DNA of 57,776 bases. Origin: Rhodocyclaceae bacterium (GTDB lineage: Bacteria > Pseudomonadota > Gammaproteobacteria > Burkholderiales > Rhodocyclaceae). Of the stretch, positions 37,981 to 49,290 are shown in pieces (within the stretch, counting starts at the first letter, position 1; each line of letters opens with the position of its first letter). The stretch lies in NCBI GenBank assembly GCA_013426785.1, contig JACDZI010000010.1, forward strand, positions 1 to 57,776. The letters are read 5' to 3'. The notes under the pieces are model-generated. The model searched no databases, had not been told where the DNA came from, and saw only the letters and a program-made list of their open reading frames with translations. Made by a program: the position numbers and the translations under genes.

Positions 37981-38774
37981 GACTTTTGTCCTGCCCGCGG
38001 GTTGCTGGCGGTGCCCACCAGCACGAAACCGTTCGGATAACGCATGTCGGCGATGCGCAGCTTGTCCATGCGCGCCTTTACGTTGTCGTAATGCGCGATG
38101 AAACGCGCCAACCGCTCGGAAAGCGGGTGCTGTTGCTCATCGCGGCCGAGTTCGATGGCCACGCCATCGTCGAGCCGGATTTGCCAGGCGAGACGCGGTG
38201 ACAGCGACAGGCGCTCGATGCGGCGGCCAAGGCTGGCCAGTGCCGTGCTGAATTCGCCATGACGCTGCAGCAATTCGGCCGCACTGCCCTGCGGTCCGGT
38301 GAAGAGGGGTAGCGAGGCCGCGTTCTGCGGTGGCTCCGCCAAGAAGATCTCCCCGTGGGTGTTGACCAGTCCCTGCTGGTCATTCGGATACTGCCAGCGC
38401 GCCCGTGCCTCATGCTCCTCGAGGGTGAGCGCCAGCCCGCCTGGCCACTGGCGTTGTACCGTGGCCTTGCGCACCCAGGGTAGTTTTTCGAAAGACGCGC
38501 GTGCCGCGTCGAGATCGACGGTGAAGAAATTACCGACCAGCCCGGTACGTGCCGTGTGTTCCAGTTGGTCCGCCGTCAGCTTGCTAGGGGAATGGGTCAG
38601 CACGAGCTCGCGCAAGGGAAACACCGGCAGGCGCTGCAGCGCCATCAGCGCAGCCCAGGCGAGTGCGGAGGTGGCCAGCACGATCAACAGGTCGGCCAGC
38701 AGGTTCATCAGCGCCGGCTGGTGCCACAGCCCACCGGGTTCGTCCGCGCTGCGCGGATCCTTATGCCTGGCCAC
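37977..38774 (-). CDS. ftsQ: cell-division protein FtsQ
   Basis: A 265-residue single-pass protein of the FtsQLB complex. After a short cytoplasmic tail comes a transmembrane helix (LLADLLIVLATSALAWAALM), the POTRA domain (FPLRELVLT, LVGNFFTVDLDAARASFEKL, PWVRKATVQRQWPGGLALTL) and the beta domain ending DMRYPNGFVLV. The start is a GTG at 38774 with GGAGG six bases upstream, overlapping ddlB by 14 bases; an upstream ATG at 38831 only adds out-of-family residues. Confidence 0.93.
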   Translation of the reverse strand: MARHKDPRSADEPGGLWHQPALMNLLADLLIVLATSALAWAALMALQRLPVFPLRELVLTHSPSKLTADQLEHTARTGLVGNFFTVDLDAARASFEKLPWVRKATVQRQWPGGLALTLEEHEARARWQYPNDQQGLVNTHGEIFLAEPPQNAASLPLFTGPQGSAAELLQRHGEFSTALASLGRRIERLSLSPRLAWQIRLDDGVAIELGRDEQQHPLSERLARFIAHYDNVKARMDKLRIADMRYPNGFVLVGTASNPRAGQKS

Positions 38775-39696
38775 AACGTGCCTCCGCGAGAATCGCCAGT
38801 ACCAAGGCTGAAAAGTCGGTGCCGGCGGCACGGGCCGCCATCGGCACCAGCGAATGCCCGGTCATACCGGGATTGGTGTTCATTTCGAGCAGGCTAAAGC
38901 TGCCGTCTGCCGACAGGATCAGGTCGGCCCGGCCCCAGCCGTTGCAGCCGAGCGCATCGAAGGCCGCCAGTACGGTATCGGCGATGTCTGCCTCGAGTTC
39001 GGCCGATAGACCCGCCGGGCAGCGGTAGTGCACGGCATCGGTGAAATACTTGTTTTCGTAGTCGTAGCGGCCTTCCGGTGCTTCGATGCGCACCAGCGGC
39101 AGGACGGTACGGCCGAGCACGGCCGCAGTGAGTTCGGTCCCGGTGACAAACGCTTCGGCCATCACGGTATCGATATGTCCGGCGACAGCAGAGCGTGCTG
39201 TCGAGAAAGCAGCGGCGAATTCTTCGGGCCGGGCGACCTTGGTGACGCCGATCGACGAGCCTTCGCGTACCGGTTTGACGATCAGCGGTAGCCCGAGTTC
39301 GGCGATCACCGCCGAGCCTTCGTCGGCAGACTGGACGACGCGTGAGCGCGGCGTCGGCACGCCGGCAACCTGCCAGATCCATTTGGTGCGGATCTTGTCC
39401 ATCGCCAGCGCGGAAGCCATGACGCCGCTGCCGGTGTAGGGAATGCCCAACAGGTCAAGCGCACCCTGGATGGTGCCGTCTTCGCCGGCCCCGCCATGCA
39501 GGATATTGAAGACGCGCTCGACGCCGAGTTCGGCCAGGGTCCAGATCGGCCGCTCGGCGGGATCGAAGGCGCTGGCCTCGACACCGGCCGACAGCAATGC
39601 CTCCAGCACGGCCGCGCCGGAAATCAGCGAAATCTCGCGCTCGGCGGAATGTCCGCCCATCAGCACTGCGACCTTGCCGAATTTGATGTCTTTCAA
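38761..39696 (-). CDS. ddlB: D-alanine-D-alanine ligase DdlB
   Basis: A 311-residue ATP-grasp enzyme that makes the D-Ala-D-Ala dipeptide. It shows VLMGGHSAEREISLISG, NILHGGAGEDGTIQG, YTGSGVMASALAMDK, LIVKPVREGSSIGV, GRADLILSADGSFSLLEMN and NTNPGMTGHSLVP. ATGA overlap with murB. The end overlaps ftsQ. A weak likeness to the 26-bp repeat near 38809-38834 falls on normal family sequence. Confidence 0.95.
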   Translation of the reverse strand: MKDIKFGKVAVLMGGHSAEREISLISGAAVLEALLSAGVEASAFDPAERPIWTLAELGVERVFNILHGGAGEDGTIQGALDLLGIPYTGSGVMASALAMDKIRTKWIWQVAGVPTPRSRVVQSADEGSAVIAELGLPLIVKPVREGSSIGVTKVARPEEFAAAFSTARSAVAGHIDTVMAEAFVTGTELTAAVLGRTVLPLVRIEAPEGRYDYENKYFTDAVHYRCPAGLSAELEADIADTVLAAFDALGCNGWGRADLILSADGSFSLLEMNTNPGMTGHSLVPMAARAAGTDFSALVLAILAEARCGQA

Positions 39697-40571
39697 GACC
39701 TTACCCCGAGAATGCGCACTTCGCGTATCAGTTCGATGCCAAACCTGTCCTTCACCGTGGCCTGAATCCGGCCGATTAAGCTTTCTATCGCGCTCGCCGT
39801 GGCTTTGCCCTGCGGATTAACGATGAAATTTGCATGCTTTTCGGACACGCGCGCCCCGTCTTCCTCGAAGCCCTTCAGGCCGGCTGCCTCAATCAGCCGC
39901 GCCGCATGGTCGCCGGGCGGATTGCGGAACACCGAACCGGCATTCGGCAAAGCAAGTGGCTGGGTGGCGCTGCGCTTTTCCAGCAGGGCCTTGATCTTTT
40001 CGCGGGCAATGGCACCGTCACCGGCGGGAAAGCGCAGCCAGGCGGCAGCGAAGATTTCATCCGTGTTTTCCTTGAGGCCGGCGCGGCGATAGCCGATGGC
40101 GAAATCGGCCGACGTGCGGTCGATGAATTGGCCCTGCCGGTCGAGCATGCGCACCCGCTCGACATATTGCCAGATCTCCGCACCGTGGCAGCCGGCGTTC
40201 ATGGTCAGTGCGCCGCCGAGCGTGCCGGGAATGCCGGCAAGGAATTCGGCGCCGGCGAGGTCGTGGGTTGCCGCGAAGCGCGCCAGCTTGGGTGAAGCGA
40301 CCCCCGCTTCGGCATAGAGCGAACCATCGGCTTCGAGTCGCAAGGTATCGAGCGCACCATGCGTGAATATGGCCGTGCCGTCGAAGCCACCGTCCCGGAT
40401 CAGCAGGTTCGAGCCGAGGCCGACCAGCAGCAGCGGTTCGTCGTGGCGCAGCGTCGCCATGAAGGCGGCGAGATCATCGAGGTTTTTCGGGAAGCAGGCC
40501 AGGGCGACGCAACCGCCGGCCCGCCAGGTGACATGCTGCGCCATCGATTCATTGGGGCGAACTTCCATCAT
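39693..40571 (-). CDS. murB: UDP-N-acetylenolpyruvoylglucosamine reductase MurB
   Basis: A 292-residue FAD enzyme that reduces UDP-GlcNAc-enolpyruvate to UDP-MurNAc. It shows [61 protein letters not shown] and [25 protein letters not shown] with catalytic Ser and Glu; type I without the YR insertion loop of longer forms. ATGA overlaps at both ends. Confidence 0.95.
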   Translation of the reverse strand: MMEVRPNESMAQHVTWRAGGCVALACFPKNLDDLAAFMATLRHDEPLLLVGLGSNLLIRDGGFDGTAIFTHGALDTLRLEADGSLYAEAGVASPKLARFAATHDLAGAEFLAGIPGTLGGALTMNAGCHGAEIWQYVERVRMLDRQGQFIDRTSADFAIGYRRAGLKENTDEIFAAAWLRFPAGDGAIAREKIKALLEKRSATQPLALPNAGSVFRNPPGDHAARLIEAAGLKGFEEDGARVSEKHANFIVNPQGKATASAIESLIGRIQATVKDRFGIELIREVRILGVRS

Positions 40572-41980
40572 GCCACTCCCAATTTGCCCGCAACCAATTG
40601 GGCTGGTATTGAGCCAATCGAGCCGGCACCTAGGGTGATGACCACGTCGCCATCCTGCGCGGCGTCGAGGATGGCCTGTGGCATGGCGGCGATGTCCTCG
40701 ACGAACACCGGTTCCACTTTCCCCGCAACCCGCAGCGCACGGGCGAGGGAACGGCCATCGGCGGCGACGATCGGTGCTTCGCCGGCCGCATAGACTTCGG
40801 CTAGCAACACGCCGTCGGCGGCCGACAGGACCTTGATGAAATCCTCGAAGCAGTCGCGCGTACGCGTGTAGCGATGTGGCTGGAAGGCCAGCACGATGCG
40901 CCGGCCGGGAAAGGCACCACGTGCGGCGGTCAGCGTGGCCACCATTTCAGCCGGGTGGTGGCCGTAGTCGTCGATCAGGGTGAAACTGCCGCCCGCCGCC
41001 AAACTGACCTCGCCGTAGCGCTGGAAGCGCCGGCCGACGCCGTTGAATTCAGCCAGGGCTGCCTGGATTGCCGTATCGCCAGCGCCGACTTCTGTCGCCA
41101 CGGCGATGGCGGCCAGCGCGTTGCGCACGTTGTGCTCGCCGGGCAGGTTGAGCGTGACCGGGAAACGCGACACCGAACCATTGGTGCGCACGCAGTCGAA
41201 GTGCATCCTGCCGCTTCCGTCACCACTGGCCCGCACGTTTTCGGCACGGATGTTCGCGTCTTCGGTAAAGCCGTAAGTGACCACCTGCTTGGCGATGGCC
41301 GGCAGGATCTCCCGGACATGCGGATCGTCGAGGCACATCACCGCCACGCCGTAGAAAGGCAGGCGATGGACGAAATCGACGAAGGCCTGCTTGAGCTTGC
41401 CGAAGTCCTGGCCGTAGGTGTCCATGTGGTCCTGGTCGATGTTGGTCACCACCGAGATCACCGGCGACAGGAACAGGAAGGAGGCGTCCGACTCGTCGGC
41501 CTCGGCGACGAGGAATTCGCCGCTGCCGAGCCGCGCGTTAGCGCCGGCCGAGATGAGCCGGCCGCCGATCACGAAGGTCGGGTCGAGCCCGGCCTCGGCG
41601 AGGCAACTGGCGACCAGGCTGGTCGTCGTTGTCTTGCCGTGGGTGCCGGCGATGGCGATGCCCTGCTTCAGACGCATCAGCTCGGCCAGCATCTGGGCGC
41701 GCGGCACGATCGGGATGTGGCGTTCGCGGGCGACGACGACTTCCGGGTTGTCTTCCTTCACGGCTGTCGAGACCACGACGGCGTCGGCGCCGGTTACGTT
41801 TTTCGCGGCATGACCGATGGCGATGCGGATGCCCACTTTGGCCAGCCGGCGCGTCGTCGTCGACTCGGCAAGATCGGAACCGCTGACCTCGAAGCCCTGG
41901 TTTGCCAGCACCTCGGCGATGCCGCTCATGCCGGAACCCCCGACACCGACGAAATGGATGTGCTTGACCTTATGCTTCAT
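40568..41980 (-). CDS. murC: UDP-N-acetylmuramate-L-alanine ligase MurC
   Basis: A 470-residue Mur ligase. [17 protein letters not shown] (UDP-binding), [15 protein letters not shown] (P-loop), [50 protein letters not shown] and [18 protein letters not shown] are all present. [10 protein letters not shown], just after the NALAAIAVA helix, comes from a degenerate repeat copy. Adjacent murG and murB overlap it by ATGA. Confidence 0.96.
   Translation of the reverse strand: MKHKVKHIHFVGVGGSGMSGIAEVLANQGFEVSGSDLAESTTTRRLAKVGIRIAIGHAAKNVTGADAVVVSTAVKEDNPEVVVARERHIPIVPRAQMLAELMRLKQGIAIAGTHGKTTTTSLVASCLAEAGLDPTFVIGGRLISAGANARLGSGEFLVAEADESDASFLFLSPVISVVTNIDQDHMDTYGQDFGKLKQAFVDFVHRLPFYGVAVMCLDDPHVREILPAIAKQVVTYGFTEDANIRAENVRASGDGSGRMHFDCVRTNGSVSRFPVTLNLPGEHNVRNALAAIAVATEVGAGDTAIQAALAEFNGVGRRFQRYGEVSLAAGGSFTLIDDYGHHPAEMVATLTAARGAFPGRRIVLAFQPHRYTRTRDCFEDFIKVLSAADGVLLAEVYAAGEAPIVAADGRSLARALRVAGKVEPVFVEDIAAMPQAILDAAQDGDVVITLGAGSIGSIPAQLVAGKLGVA
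41070..41095 (-). repeat. 26-bp dispersed repeat, copy 15 (21/26), inside murC
   Basis: Same orientation as murC; translated as TEVGAGDTA in the loop after the central-domain helix. Diverged. Confidence 0.68.
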
Positions 41981-43041
41981 TTGCAGATTTCCTCACAGAT
42001 TTTGGCGACATTGGCGGTGGCGTCTGGCATGGCCAGGCCACGTGCCTTCTCGGCCATTTCGAGCAACTGGGCGCGTGACAGATTGCGCAGCATGGCCAGT
42101 CGTTCGGGCGTCAGTTCCTGTTGCGGCAGCAGCATCGCCGCGCCGGCCTGTACCAGGAACTGCGCGTTAGCGGTCTGGTGATCGTCGACCGCATGCGGAA
42201 AAGGCACAAGGATGCTCGCGACCCCGGCGGCGGCCAGTTCGGCGATCGTCAGGGCGCCGGCGCGGCAGATGACGAGGTCAGCCCAGGCATAGGCGCCGGC
42301 CATGTCCTCGATGAACGCGACGGTATTGGCCTGTACCCCGGCGGCTGCATAGGCGGCGCGTAGCGCGCCGATATGCTGTTCGCCGGCCTGATGCACGACT
42401 TCCGGCCGTTCGTCGGCGGGAATCAGCGCCAATGCCTTGGGCAGTACGTCGTTCAGCGCTTGCGCGCCGAGGCTGCCGCCGATCACCAGCACGTGCAGTT
42501 TCCCAGTCCGCTCGCCGTAGCGAAAAGTCGACGCTGGCAGGACGGCGATTTCGGGCCGTACCGGGTTGCCGGTCCATTGCCCTTTTTTCAGCGTCTCGGG
42601 AAAGCCGGTGAGCACGCGGTTGGCGACCTTGGCCAGCACGCGATTGGCAAGACCGGCAATCGAATTCTGCTCGTGCAGCACCAGTGGAATGCCGGCGAGT
42701 GCCGCCATCATGCCGCCGGGAAAGCTGATGAAGCCGCCCATGCCAAGGACGACGGCGGGCTTGAGGTATGCCAGTTGCTTCCGGGCCTGGAAAAAACCGC
42801 GCAGCAGATTGAGGGGCAGCAGGAGCTTGCGCAGGATGCCCTTGCCGCGCAGCGCGGCGAAACGTACCCAGGCCATCTCATAGCCACGGGCCGGGACCAG
42901 TTTCGCCTCCATGCCGTCCGGGTGGCCCATCCAGACCACGCGCCAGTGGCGTTGCTTGAGTGCGTCGGCAACGGCGAGGCCGGGCATGATGTGCCCGCCG
43001 GTGCCGCCGGCCATGATGACGATGGTTTTATAGTTCTTCAC
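41977..43041 (-). CDS. murG: lipid II synthase MurG
   Basis: A 354-residue GT-B glycosyltransferase on the inner face of the membrane, adding GlcNAc to lipid [81 protein letters not shown] and [16 protein letters not shown] are typical. At the linker between the domains, [12 protein letters not shown] is encoded by a repeat copy, where relatives have another proline-rich linker. Confidence 0.96.
   Translation of the reverse strand: MKNYKTIVIMAGGTGGHIMPGLAVADALKQRHWRVVWMGHPDGMEAKLVPARGYEMAWVRFAALRGKGILRKLLLPLNLLRGFFQARKQLAYLKPAVVLGMGGFISFPGGMMAALAGIPLVLHEQNSIAGLANRVLAKVANRVLTGFPETLKKGQWTGNPVRPEIAVLPASTFRYGERTGKLHVLVIGGSLGAQALNDVLPKALALIPADERPEVVHQAGEQHIGALRAAYAAAGVQANTVAFIEDMAGAYAWADLVICRAGALTIAELAAAGVASILVPFPHAVDDHQTANAQFLVQAGAAMLLPQQELTPERLAMLRNLSRAQLLEMAEKARGLAMPDATANVAKICEEICK
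42521..42546 (+). repeat. 26-bp dispersed repeat, copy 16 (22/26), inside murG
   Basis: Opposite strand to murG; encodes AVLPASTFR in the linker between the two Rossmann domains. Confidence 0.75.
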
Positions 43042-44210
43042 ACCGGTAACCCCCGCATCAAGCGCCGGTTCTCATAGTCGACGCGCAGCAGGACGGCTAT
43101 GGCGAGACAGTTGGCGAGGATGCCAGAGCCGCCGAAGCTCATCAGCGGCAGCGTCAGTCCCTTGGTCGGCAGCAGGCCCATGTTGACGCCCATGTTGATG
43201 AAGCTCTGGAAACCGAACCAGATGCCGATCCCCTGCGCTACGAGTCCGGCATAGATGCGGTCGAGCAGCAGGGCCTGGCGGCCGATGACGAAACAGCGCC
43301 AGACCAGCACGGCGAACAGGCTGACGATGACGACCACGCCGGCGAAGCCGAGTTCCTCGGCGATCACCGCCAGCAGGAAGTCGGTATGCGCTTCCGGCAG
43401 GTAGAACAGCTTTTCAACGCTGGCGCCGAGCCCGACGCCGAACCATTCGCCCCGGCCAAAGGCGATCAGCGCGTGCGACAGCTGGTAGCCCTTGCCGAAG
43501 GAATCCTGCCAGGGATCGAGGTAGAACAGGATGCGCTGGCGGCGATAGTCAGAAAAATAGATCAGCGCGGCGAAGCCGATCACGGCGACGATGCCGAGCA
43601 GGGCGAAGATCCGCCCATTGACGCCACCGAGGAACAGGATGCCGAAGGCGATGGCGGCGACGACGACGAAGGCGCCGAAGTCCGGTTCTTTCAGCAGCAG
43701 CCCGCCCACCAGCAGCATTACAGCAGCCAACGGGAAAAAGCCGTGCCGGAAGCTTTCCATGTGGGTGAGCTTGCGTGTGGTGTAGTCGGCGGCGTAGAGG
43801 ACGGCGAAGAGCTTCATCAGTTCGGAAGGCTGCAAGTTGATCGGACCAAGGCCGATCCAGCGCTGTGCGCCGTTTACGGAACGTCCGAGTCCTGGAATGA
43901 GTACCACCGCCAGCAGAACGACCCCGCCCAGGAAAAGCCAGGGAGAGGCTTCCTGCCAGAAGCGCAGGGGAATCTGGAAGGCGATCAATCCCGCCACCAG
44001 GCCGATCGACAGGAACACTGCGTGGCGTACCAGGAAGAAGGCCGGTTGGTGGCGCGTGAAGGCCGAGCCTTCGGCGGTGGCGATCGAGGCGGAATAGACC
44101 ATCACCAGACCGGTCAGCAGGAGTGCCAGAGCCGACCAGAGCAGCAGCGGATCGATTTCTGCAGGAGCACGCAAGGTACCGGGCCGGCGACCGAGGACGG
44201 CGGTATTCAT
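43038..44210 (-). CDS. ftsW: SEDS peptidoglycan polymerase FtsW
   Basis: A 390-residue multi-pass membrane protein (about ten helices), the septal glycosyltransferase that works with Fts[68 protein letters not shown] and [19 protein letters not shown] are the SEDS signatures. ATGA overlaps with murD and murG. Confidence 0.95.
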   Translation of the reverse strand: MNTAVLGRRPGTLRAPAEIDPLLLWSALALLLTGLVMVYSASIATAEGSAFTRHQPAFFLVRHAVFLSIGLVAGLIAFQIPLRFWQEASPWLFLGGVVLLAVVLIPGLGRSVNGAQRWIGLGPINLQPSELMKLFAVLYAADYTTRKLTHMESFRHGFFPLAAVMLLVGGLLLKEPDFGAFVVVAAIAFGILFLGGVNGRIFALLGIVAVIGFAALIYFSDYRRQRILFYLDPWQDSFGKGYQLSHALIAFGRGEWFGVGLGASVEKLFYLPEAHTDFLLAVIAEELGFAGVVVIVSLFAVLVWRCFVIGRQALLLDRIYAGLVAQGIGIWFGFQSFINMGVNMGLLPTKGLTLPLMSFGGSGILANCLAIAVLLRVDYENRRLMRGLPV

Positions 44211-45592
44211 GGTGTCATCCTCGCATCGGCCAGGCGGGCGACTGCTGTACGGAAGACTTCGGCGCGATGTGTGTAATTACGGAACATGTCGTAGCTGGCG
44301 CAGGCCGGCGACATCAGTACTGCGTCGCCGGGACGGGCGCGTTGTGCCGCCAGCGCGACGGCACTGTCCATGTCCGCAGCGTCGATTAACGGCACGCGGC
44401 AACCCGCCAGCGCGGCACGGATCTTCGGGGCATCGCGACCGATCAGGACCACGCCATGCGCGTGGTTCGTGACCGCTGTGTTGAGTGGCGAAAAGTCCTG
44501 CCCCTTGCCGTCGCCACCGAGGATGACGACTGAAGCACAACCGAGGCCCTGCAACGCCGCGACCGTGGCGCCGACGTTCGTGCCTTTTGAATCGTCGAAG
44601 TAGGAAACCCCATCGATCTCCGCGATTTTCTCGACGCGGTGCGCCAGGCCACGGAACGAGCGTAATGCGGGCAGCAAAGACACCGCATCGATGCCGATAG
44701 CGGTACACAGTGCCAGGGTGGCCAGCGCATTGGCGGCGTTGTGCAAGCCCGCGATCGGCAATTCGTTGACCGGCAGCAGCCAGCGGTCGCCTTGCACCAG
44801 CCAGCCTGCGCCGCGGTTCTGCCGCAGGCCGAAATCCTGTGCGTCGGCCGGTGCATCCAGGCCAAAGGTGATCAAGTTGCGGCCGGGAATCGCCATGCAC
44901 CTGACGCGCACGTCGTCGCGATTGAGCACCTGCGCCCCGTCACCCTGGAAGATGCGCGCCTTGGTGCTCGCATAATCGGCCAGGTCGATGTAGCGGTCGA
45001 GATGGTCGTCGGAAATGTTCAACACCGTGGCGGCGGTGGCATTCAGTGTTTCAGTCGTTTCGAGCTGGAAGCTCGACAGTTCGAGGACCCAGAGCTCAGG
45101 CAAGGTGCCACGATCCTGGCAGTCCATCAGGGCGTCCAGCGCCGCCGGCGAAATGTTGCCCGCGACACCGACACTGCGACCGGTGGATGCGATCAAGTCG
45201 CCGGTGAGCGCGGTGGAGGTGGTCTTGCCATTGGTACCGGTGATGGCCAGCACGGGGACACGCTGTTTCAGGTCGCGCAGCGCCTGACCGAACAGTTCAA
45301 TTTCGCCGACGACCGGGATACCCTGCGCACGGGCATGGATGACGATCATCATGCCCGGCGACAGGCCGGGCGAGAGCACCAGCAAATCGATGCCGTCGAG
45401 CAGCTTCTTGTCGAATTCTCCACCCAAAAAGTTGGCGCTGGCGAGACGGCTTTTCAGTTCATCCAGATAGGGGGGCGCGGCGCGCGTATCGGCCACGCGC
45501 ACCCGTGCGCCCTGCCGGTCACACCAGCGGGCGCAGGCCAGGCCCGATTCGCCAAGGCCGAGGATCAGGACGTGCTTGCCGTTCAGTTCCAT
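44207..45592 (-). CDS. murD: UDP-N-acetylmuramoylalanine-D-glutamate ligase MurD
   Basis: A 461-residue Mur ligase adding D-Glu. [42 protein letters not shown] (split), [55 protein letters not shown] and [14 protein letters not shown] are visible. In the N-terminal domain [14 protein letters not shown] is encoded by a repeat copy. The ATG at 45592 shares its A with the mraY stop. Confidence 0.95.
   Translation of the reverse strand: MELNGKHVLILGLGESGLACARWCDRQGARVRVADTRAAPPYLDELKSRLASANFLGGEFDKKLLDGIDLLVLSPGLSPGMMIVIHARAQGIPVVGEIELFGQALRDLKQRVPVLAITGTNGKTTSTALTGDLIASTGRSVGVAGNISPAALDALMDCQDRGTLPELWVLELSSFQLETTETLNATAATVLNISDDHLDRYIDLADYASTKARIFQGDGAQVLNRDDVRVRCMAIPGRNLITFGLDAPADAQDFGLRQNRGAGWLVQGDRWLLPVNELPIAGLHNAANALATLALCTAIGIDAVSLLPALRSFRGLAHRVEKIAEIDGVSYFDDSKGTNVGATVAALQGLGCASVVILGGDGKGQDFSPLNTAVTNHAHGVVLIGRDAPKIRAALAGCRVPLIDAADMDSAVALAAQRARPGDAVLMSPACASYDMFRNYTHRAEVFRTAVARLADARMTP
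45425..45450 (+). repeat. 26-bp dispersed repeat, copy 17 (23/26), inside murD
   Basis: Opposite strand to murD; encodes SRLASANF in a loop of the N-terminal Rossmann-like domain. Confidence 0.8.
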
Positions 45593-46761
45593 TACCTGAT
45601 CTTCAGGGTGGACAGGCCGAACAGTACCAGCAGGATGGTGATGATCCAGAAGCGCACCACGACCTGCGTTTCCTTCCAGCCTGATTGTTCGTAATGATGG
45701 TGGAGCGGTGCCATGCGCAGGATGCGCTGGCCGGTGCCGGTTTTCCATTTCGTGTATTTGAACCACGAGACCTGCAACATCACCGACAGCGTCTCGGCGA
45801 CGAACACGCCGCCCATGATGAACAGCACGATCTCCTGGCGGGCGACCACCGCCACCGCGCCGAGCGCCGCGCCGAGCGCCAGCGCGCCGACATCGCCCAT
45901 GAACACCTCGGCCGGGTAGGCGTTGAACCACAGGAAGCCCAGCCCTGCGCCAGCCAAGGCCCCGCAGAACACCGTCAGTTCGCCGGCACCCGGAATGTAA
46001 GGCAGCAGCAGGTATTTGGAGAAACCGGCATGGCCGGCGACATAAGCGAAGATGCCGAGCGCCGCGCCGACCATCACGGTGGGCAGGATGGCGAGGCCGT
46101 CGAGACCGTCAGTGAGGTTGACGGCGTTGCTGCTGCCGACGATCACCAGATAGGTGAGGATGATGAAACCGAACATGCCGAGCGGGTAGGAGATGCTCTT
46201 GAAGAAGGGTACGATCAGGTCGGCCTTGGTCGGCAGGTCAAGCGTGAAGCCGCTACCGGCCCAATGCAGGAACAGTTCGAAGGCCTTTTCGCTGTTCGGT
46301 GCCGAAATCGAGAAGGCGATCCACACCGCCGCGACGATGCCGATCAGCGATTGCCAGAAATATTTGGCTTTCGCCGACAAACCCTCCGGGTTGCGATACA
46401 CCACCTTGCGCCAGTCGTCTACCCAGCCGACCGCGCCATAGCCGAAGGTGACGATCAGCACGATCCAGATGAAGCGATTGGACAGGTCGGCCCACAGCAG
46501 CGTCGAAATGCCCAGCGACAGGAGGATCAGCGCGCCGCCCATGGTGGGCGTGCCCGCCTTGACCAGGTGGGTTTGCGGTCCGTCGTCGCGTACCGCCTGG
46601 CTGATCTTCTTCGCCGTCAACCAGCGGATCACCGTCGGGCCGAGGATGAAGGAAATCGTCAGCGCCGTCATCGTCGCCAATACAGCGCGCAGTGTGATGT
46701 AGCCGAAGACATTGAAGGCGCGAATGTCGCGCGCCAGCCATTCGAACAGATCAAGCAGCAT
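45592..46761 (-). CDS. mraY: phospho-MurNAc-pentapeptide translocase MraY
   Basis: A 389-residue, ten-helix membrane enzyme that makes lipid [38 protein letters not shown] with the catalytic Asp, [20 protein letters not shown] and [21 protein letters not shown] (split) are signatures. It overlaps murF by 11 bases and shares one base with murD. Confidence 0.97.
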   Translation of the reverse strand: MLLDLFEWLARDIRAFNVFGYITLRAVLATMTALTISFILGPTVIRWLTAKKISQAVRDDGPQTHLVKAGTPTMGGALILLSLGISTLLWADLSNRFIWIVLIVTFGYGAVGWVDDWRKVVYRNPEGLSAKAKYFWQSLIGIVAAVWIAFSISAPNSEKAFELFLHWAGSGFTLDLPTKADLIVPFFKSISYPLGMFGFIILTYLVIVGSSNAVNLTDGLDGLAILPTVMVGAALGIFAYVAGHAGFSKYLLLPYIPGAGELTVFCGALAGAGLGFLWFNAYPAEVFMGDVGALALGAALGAVAVVARQEIVLFIMGGVFVAETLSVMLQVSWFKYTKWKTGTGQRILRMAPLHHHYEQSGWKETQVVVRFWIITILLVLFGLSTLKIR

Positions 46762-48115
46762 GGTCGGGCTCCTCGATTGCCGCGACTACGCGCTCCATGC
46801 GCATGAAGCGCGAACCCTTGACCAGTACGGTCGTCTCCTTGTCCAGCAGCGGTTTCAGCGCGGACACCAGTGCGTCGACACTCGTGAAATGTCGTGCGCC
46901 ACCATCGAAGTTATGGACGGCGGCGAGGCTCTTTTCGCCGAGGGCGAACAGGTGCTCGATGCCCTGGCTTTTCGCGTAGCCGCCGATCTCGTCGTGCAAC
47001 TGGCCGGCGGCCTCGCCCACTTCGCCCATGTCGCCCAAGACGAAGATGCGCCGGCCCGGCAGGGTGGACAACACATCGATGGCGGCGCGCATCGAATCGG
47101 GGTTGGCGTTGTAGCTGTCGTCGATTAGCATCGCGCCATGCATTGCCAATTTACGATCAAGGCGACCCTTGACGTTGTTGAACTGTTCGAGACCACGCAC
47201 GATCGCGGCGAGTGGAACGCCGGCGGCCAGGCAGGCCGCCGTGGCGGCCAGCGCGTTGCCGGCATTGTGCCGGCCCGGCAGCGGCAGATGCAGGGTCGCT
47301 TCGCCCTGCTGAGTATGCAAAGCGAGTTCCGAGCCGAAGCCGTGGGGCGCCGATTGGCCGCGCACGTCGGCCTCCGAGCCAAAACCGAACGTGATGATTT
47401 GCCGTTCGCGATTGAGGTCGCGCCACAGTGCGGCCTGCGGATCGTCGACATTGATGATCGCGCTGCCCTCCGCAGCAAGCCCGGCAAAAATTTCGCCCTT
47501 GGCACGCGCCACCTCAGCAAGGGTGCCGAGGCCGGCGAGGTGCGCCCGCTGGGCATTATTCACCACGGCGACGGTCGGCCGCACGATGTCGGTGAGATAG
47601 GCGATCTCGCCCGGATGGTTCATGCCCATCTCGATCACCGCCGCGCGGTGCGTGCCGCGCAATTTCAGCAAGGTAAGGGGCAGGCCAATGTCGTTGTTGA
47701 GGTTGCCGGCAGTGGCCAGCACGCTGTTCTGGCCGAAGTCGGCGCGCAGGATGGCGGCGCACATTTCCTTGACCGTGGTCTTGCCGTTGCTGCCGGTGAT
47801 GCCAATCAGCGGGATGGTGAAGCGTGCCCGCCAGTGGGCGGCGAGTTGGCCGAGCGCCAGCCGGGGATCGTCCACTGCGACCAGCGGCAGTGCGGAATGC
47901 GCGGCGGCGAACTCATGGCTGACCAACGCGCCGGCCGCACCCTGCGCGATGACCTCAGCGACGTAATCATGGCCGTCGAAACGTTCGCCCTTCAGTGCGA
48001 CGAACAGCATGCCCGGCACGACGGCGCGCGAATCGCTGCCGACGCTGGTGTAGTCGGTATTACGTCCGGTCTGCTGGCCGGCGAGAATCTCTGCGGTCGC
48101 TTGTAGCGTCAGCAT
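46751..48115 (-). CDS. murF: UDP-MurNAc-tripeptide-D-alanyl-D-alanine ligase MurF
   Basis: A 454-residue Mur ligase. Unlike the neighbouring MurE, it has a full N-terminal domain ([40 protein letters not shown]) before the P-loop [13 protein letters not shown]. Then [58 protein letters not shown] and LGDMGEVG. Its ATG (48115) lies two bases after a repeat copy that ends murE. Confidence 0.95.
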   Translation of the reverse strand: MLTLQATAEILAGQQTGRNTDYTSVGSDSRAVVPGMLFVALKGERFDGHDYVAEVIAQGAAGALVSHEFAAAHSALPLVAVDDPRLALGQLAAHWRARFTIPLIGITGSNGKTTVKEMCAAILRADFGQNSVLATAGNLNNDIGLPLTLLKLRGTHRAAVIEMGMNHPGEIAYLTDIVRPTVAVVNNAQRAHLAGLGTLAEVARAKGEIFAGLAAEGSAIINVDDPQAALWRDLNRERQIITFGFGSEADVRGQSAPHGFGSELALHTQQGEATLHLPLPGRHNAGNALAATAACLAAGVPLAAIVRGLEQFNNVKGRLDRKLAMHGAMLIDDSYNANPDSMRAAIDVLSTLPGRRIFVLGDMGEVGEAAGQLHDEIGGYAKSQGIEHLFALGEKSLAAVHNFDGGARHFTSVDALVSALKPLLDKETTVLVKGSRFMRMERVVAAIEEPDHAA

Positions 48116-49290
48116 GGCCGTCCCGCCAGCGCCGACTTTGCGGTTTCAAGGTCCGAGAAGGGCAAGCGCACACCGGCGATCTCCTGATAGGGTTCGTGCC
48201 CCTTGCCGGCGAGCAGGACGATGTCGCGGGCAGCGGCCAGCCGGATCGCCTTATTGATGGCCGTGGCACGATCTAGCTCGATGGCCGGTGACGATGCCAT
48301 GCCGGCACGGATGGCCGCGATGATGGCTTGCGGCTCTTCGCTGCGCGGGTTGTCGCTGGTGAGTACCACCGCGTCGGCCAGCCGCTCGGCAATGGCACCC
48401 ATTTGCGGACGCTTGCCGGGGTCACGGTCGCCGCCGCAGCCGAACACACAGACCAGCTTGCCGCCGCGCGCTGCTGCGGTGGGCCGCAGCGTGAAGAGCA
48501 CCTTTTCCAGGGCGTCCGGGGTGTGGGCGTAGTCGACCACTACCAGCGGGGCATTCTCGCCGCCGAGCGCCTGCATGCGTCCCGGCGGAGGCTTCAGGGC
48601 GGCGATGGCCGGCACACAGCCCTCCAGCGGGATGCCGCGCAGCAGCAGCACACCGATCACCGCCAGCAGGTTGGCGACGTTGAACTGACCCACCACCGGG
48701 GCGAGGAAGCGCACGCCGCGCACGCTGAAGGCGACGCCGCTGGCCGCCATTTCAATGTCTGTTGCACGCAGGTACTGGCCTGCGTGGTACCCATCGTCCA
48801 GCGTAAAGCCGAGGATTTGCAGCTTGCCGGAAAACTGCGCGACGAGTTCGCGCCCGAAAGGATCGTCTAGGTTGATCAGCGCGGCATGCAGTCCAGGCAT
48901 TTCGAACAGCTTGCGTTTCATTGCCGCGTATTCGGTCATCGTCGGGTGGTATTCGAGATGTTCGCGCGTCAGGTTGGTGAACACCGCCACATCGAAGACG
49001 ATGTCGGCGACACGGTTCTGGTGCAGGCCGATCGACGACACTTCAATGGCGCATGCCCGGGCGCCCTGACGGACGATGTCCGGGAGGAACTCCCGCAGCA
49101 CATGGGCGCCCGGCGTGGTGTTCGGCCCTGGCACCAGCGCGTCCGGAAAACCGTTGCCGAGCGTGCCGATGACAGCGCATTTCTGCCCCAGCGTGTTCAA
49201 GGCCTGGGCGATCCACTGGGTGACCGAGGTCTTGCCATTGGTGCCCGTGACACCGACCATGAAAAGCGGGGGCGTGGCTGTCGCGCTCAC
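48109..49290 (-). CDS. murE: UDP-MurNAc-tripeptide ligase MurE lacking the N-terminal domain
   Basis: A 393-residue protein; typical MurE has about 490-500. It begins SATATPPLFMVGVTGTNGKTS, i.e. directly at the ATP-binding domain, so the ~100-residue UDP-binding domain 1 is absent. There is no room for it upstream: the ATG at 49290 overlaps the ftsI stop (ATGA). The rest is present: NTTPGAHVLREFL, EVSSIGLHQNRV (His of the usual SSHGL changed to Ile), NLTREHLEYHPTM (usual DHLDYH altered), carbamylated-Lys region YAAMKRKLF, VDYAHTPDALE, FGCGGDRDPGKRPQMG, SDNPRSEEP (meso-DAP motif) and LLAGKGHEPYQEI. The C-terminal [10 protein letters not shown] is encoded by a repeat copy. The enzyme should add meso-diaminopimelate, but how it binds UDP-substrate is unclear. 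Confidence 0.88.
   Translation of the reverse strand: MSATATPPLFMVGVTGTNGKTSVTQWIAQALNTLGQKCAVIGTLGNGFPDALVPGPNTTPGAHVLREFLPDIVRQGARACAIEVSSIGLHQNRVADIVFDVAVFTNLTREHLEYHPTMTEYAAMKRKLFEMPGLHAALINLDDPFGRELVAQFSGKLQILGFTLDDGYHAGQYLRATDIEMAASGVAFSVRGVRFLAPVVGQFNVANLLAVIGVLLLRGIPLEGCVPAIAALKPPPGRMQALGGENAPLVVVDYAHTPDALEKVLFTLRPTAAARGGKLVCVFGCGGDRDPGKRPQMGAIAERLADAVVLTSDNPRSEEPQAIIAAIRAGMASSPAIELDRATAINKAIRLAAARDIVLLAGKGHEPYQEIAGVRLPFSDLETAKSALAGRPC
48117..48142 (-). repeat. 26-bp dispersed repeat, copy 18 (23/26), at the murE C-terminus
   Basis: Same orientation as murE; supplies its last residues (AKSALAGR) and ends two bases before the murF ATG. Confidence 0.85.

Noticed and set aside
36802-38040. 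412-codon open frame antisense to ftsA
   Set aside because: Mirror frame of ftsA with biased composition and no recognisable domain.
38809-38834. Possible repeat copy in ddlB (20/26)
   Set aside because: The encoded AARAAGTDFSALV is normal DdlB family sequence, so the likeness is probably chance.
47732-47757. Repeat-like AAGTCGGCGC in murF
   Set aside because: Only the left half matches and the encoded peptide is ordinary MurF sequence.
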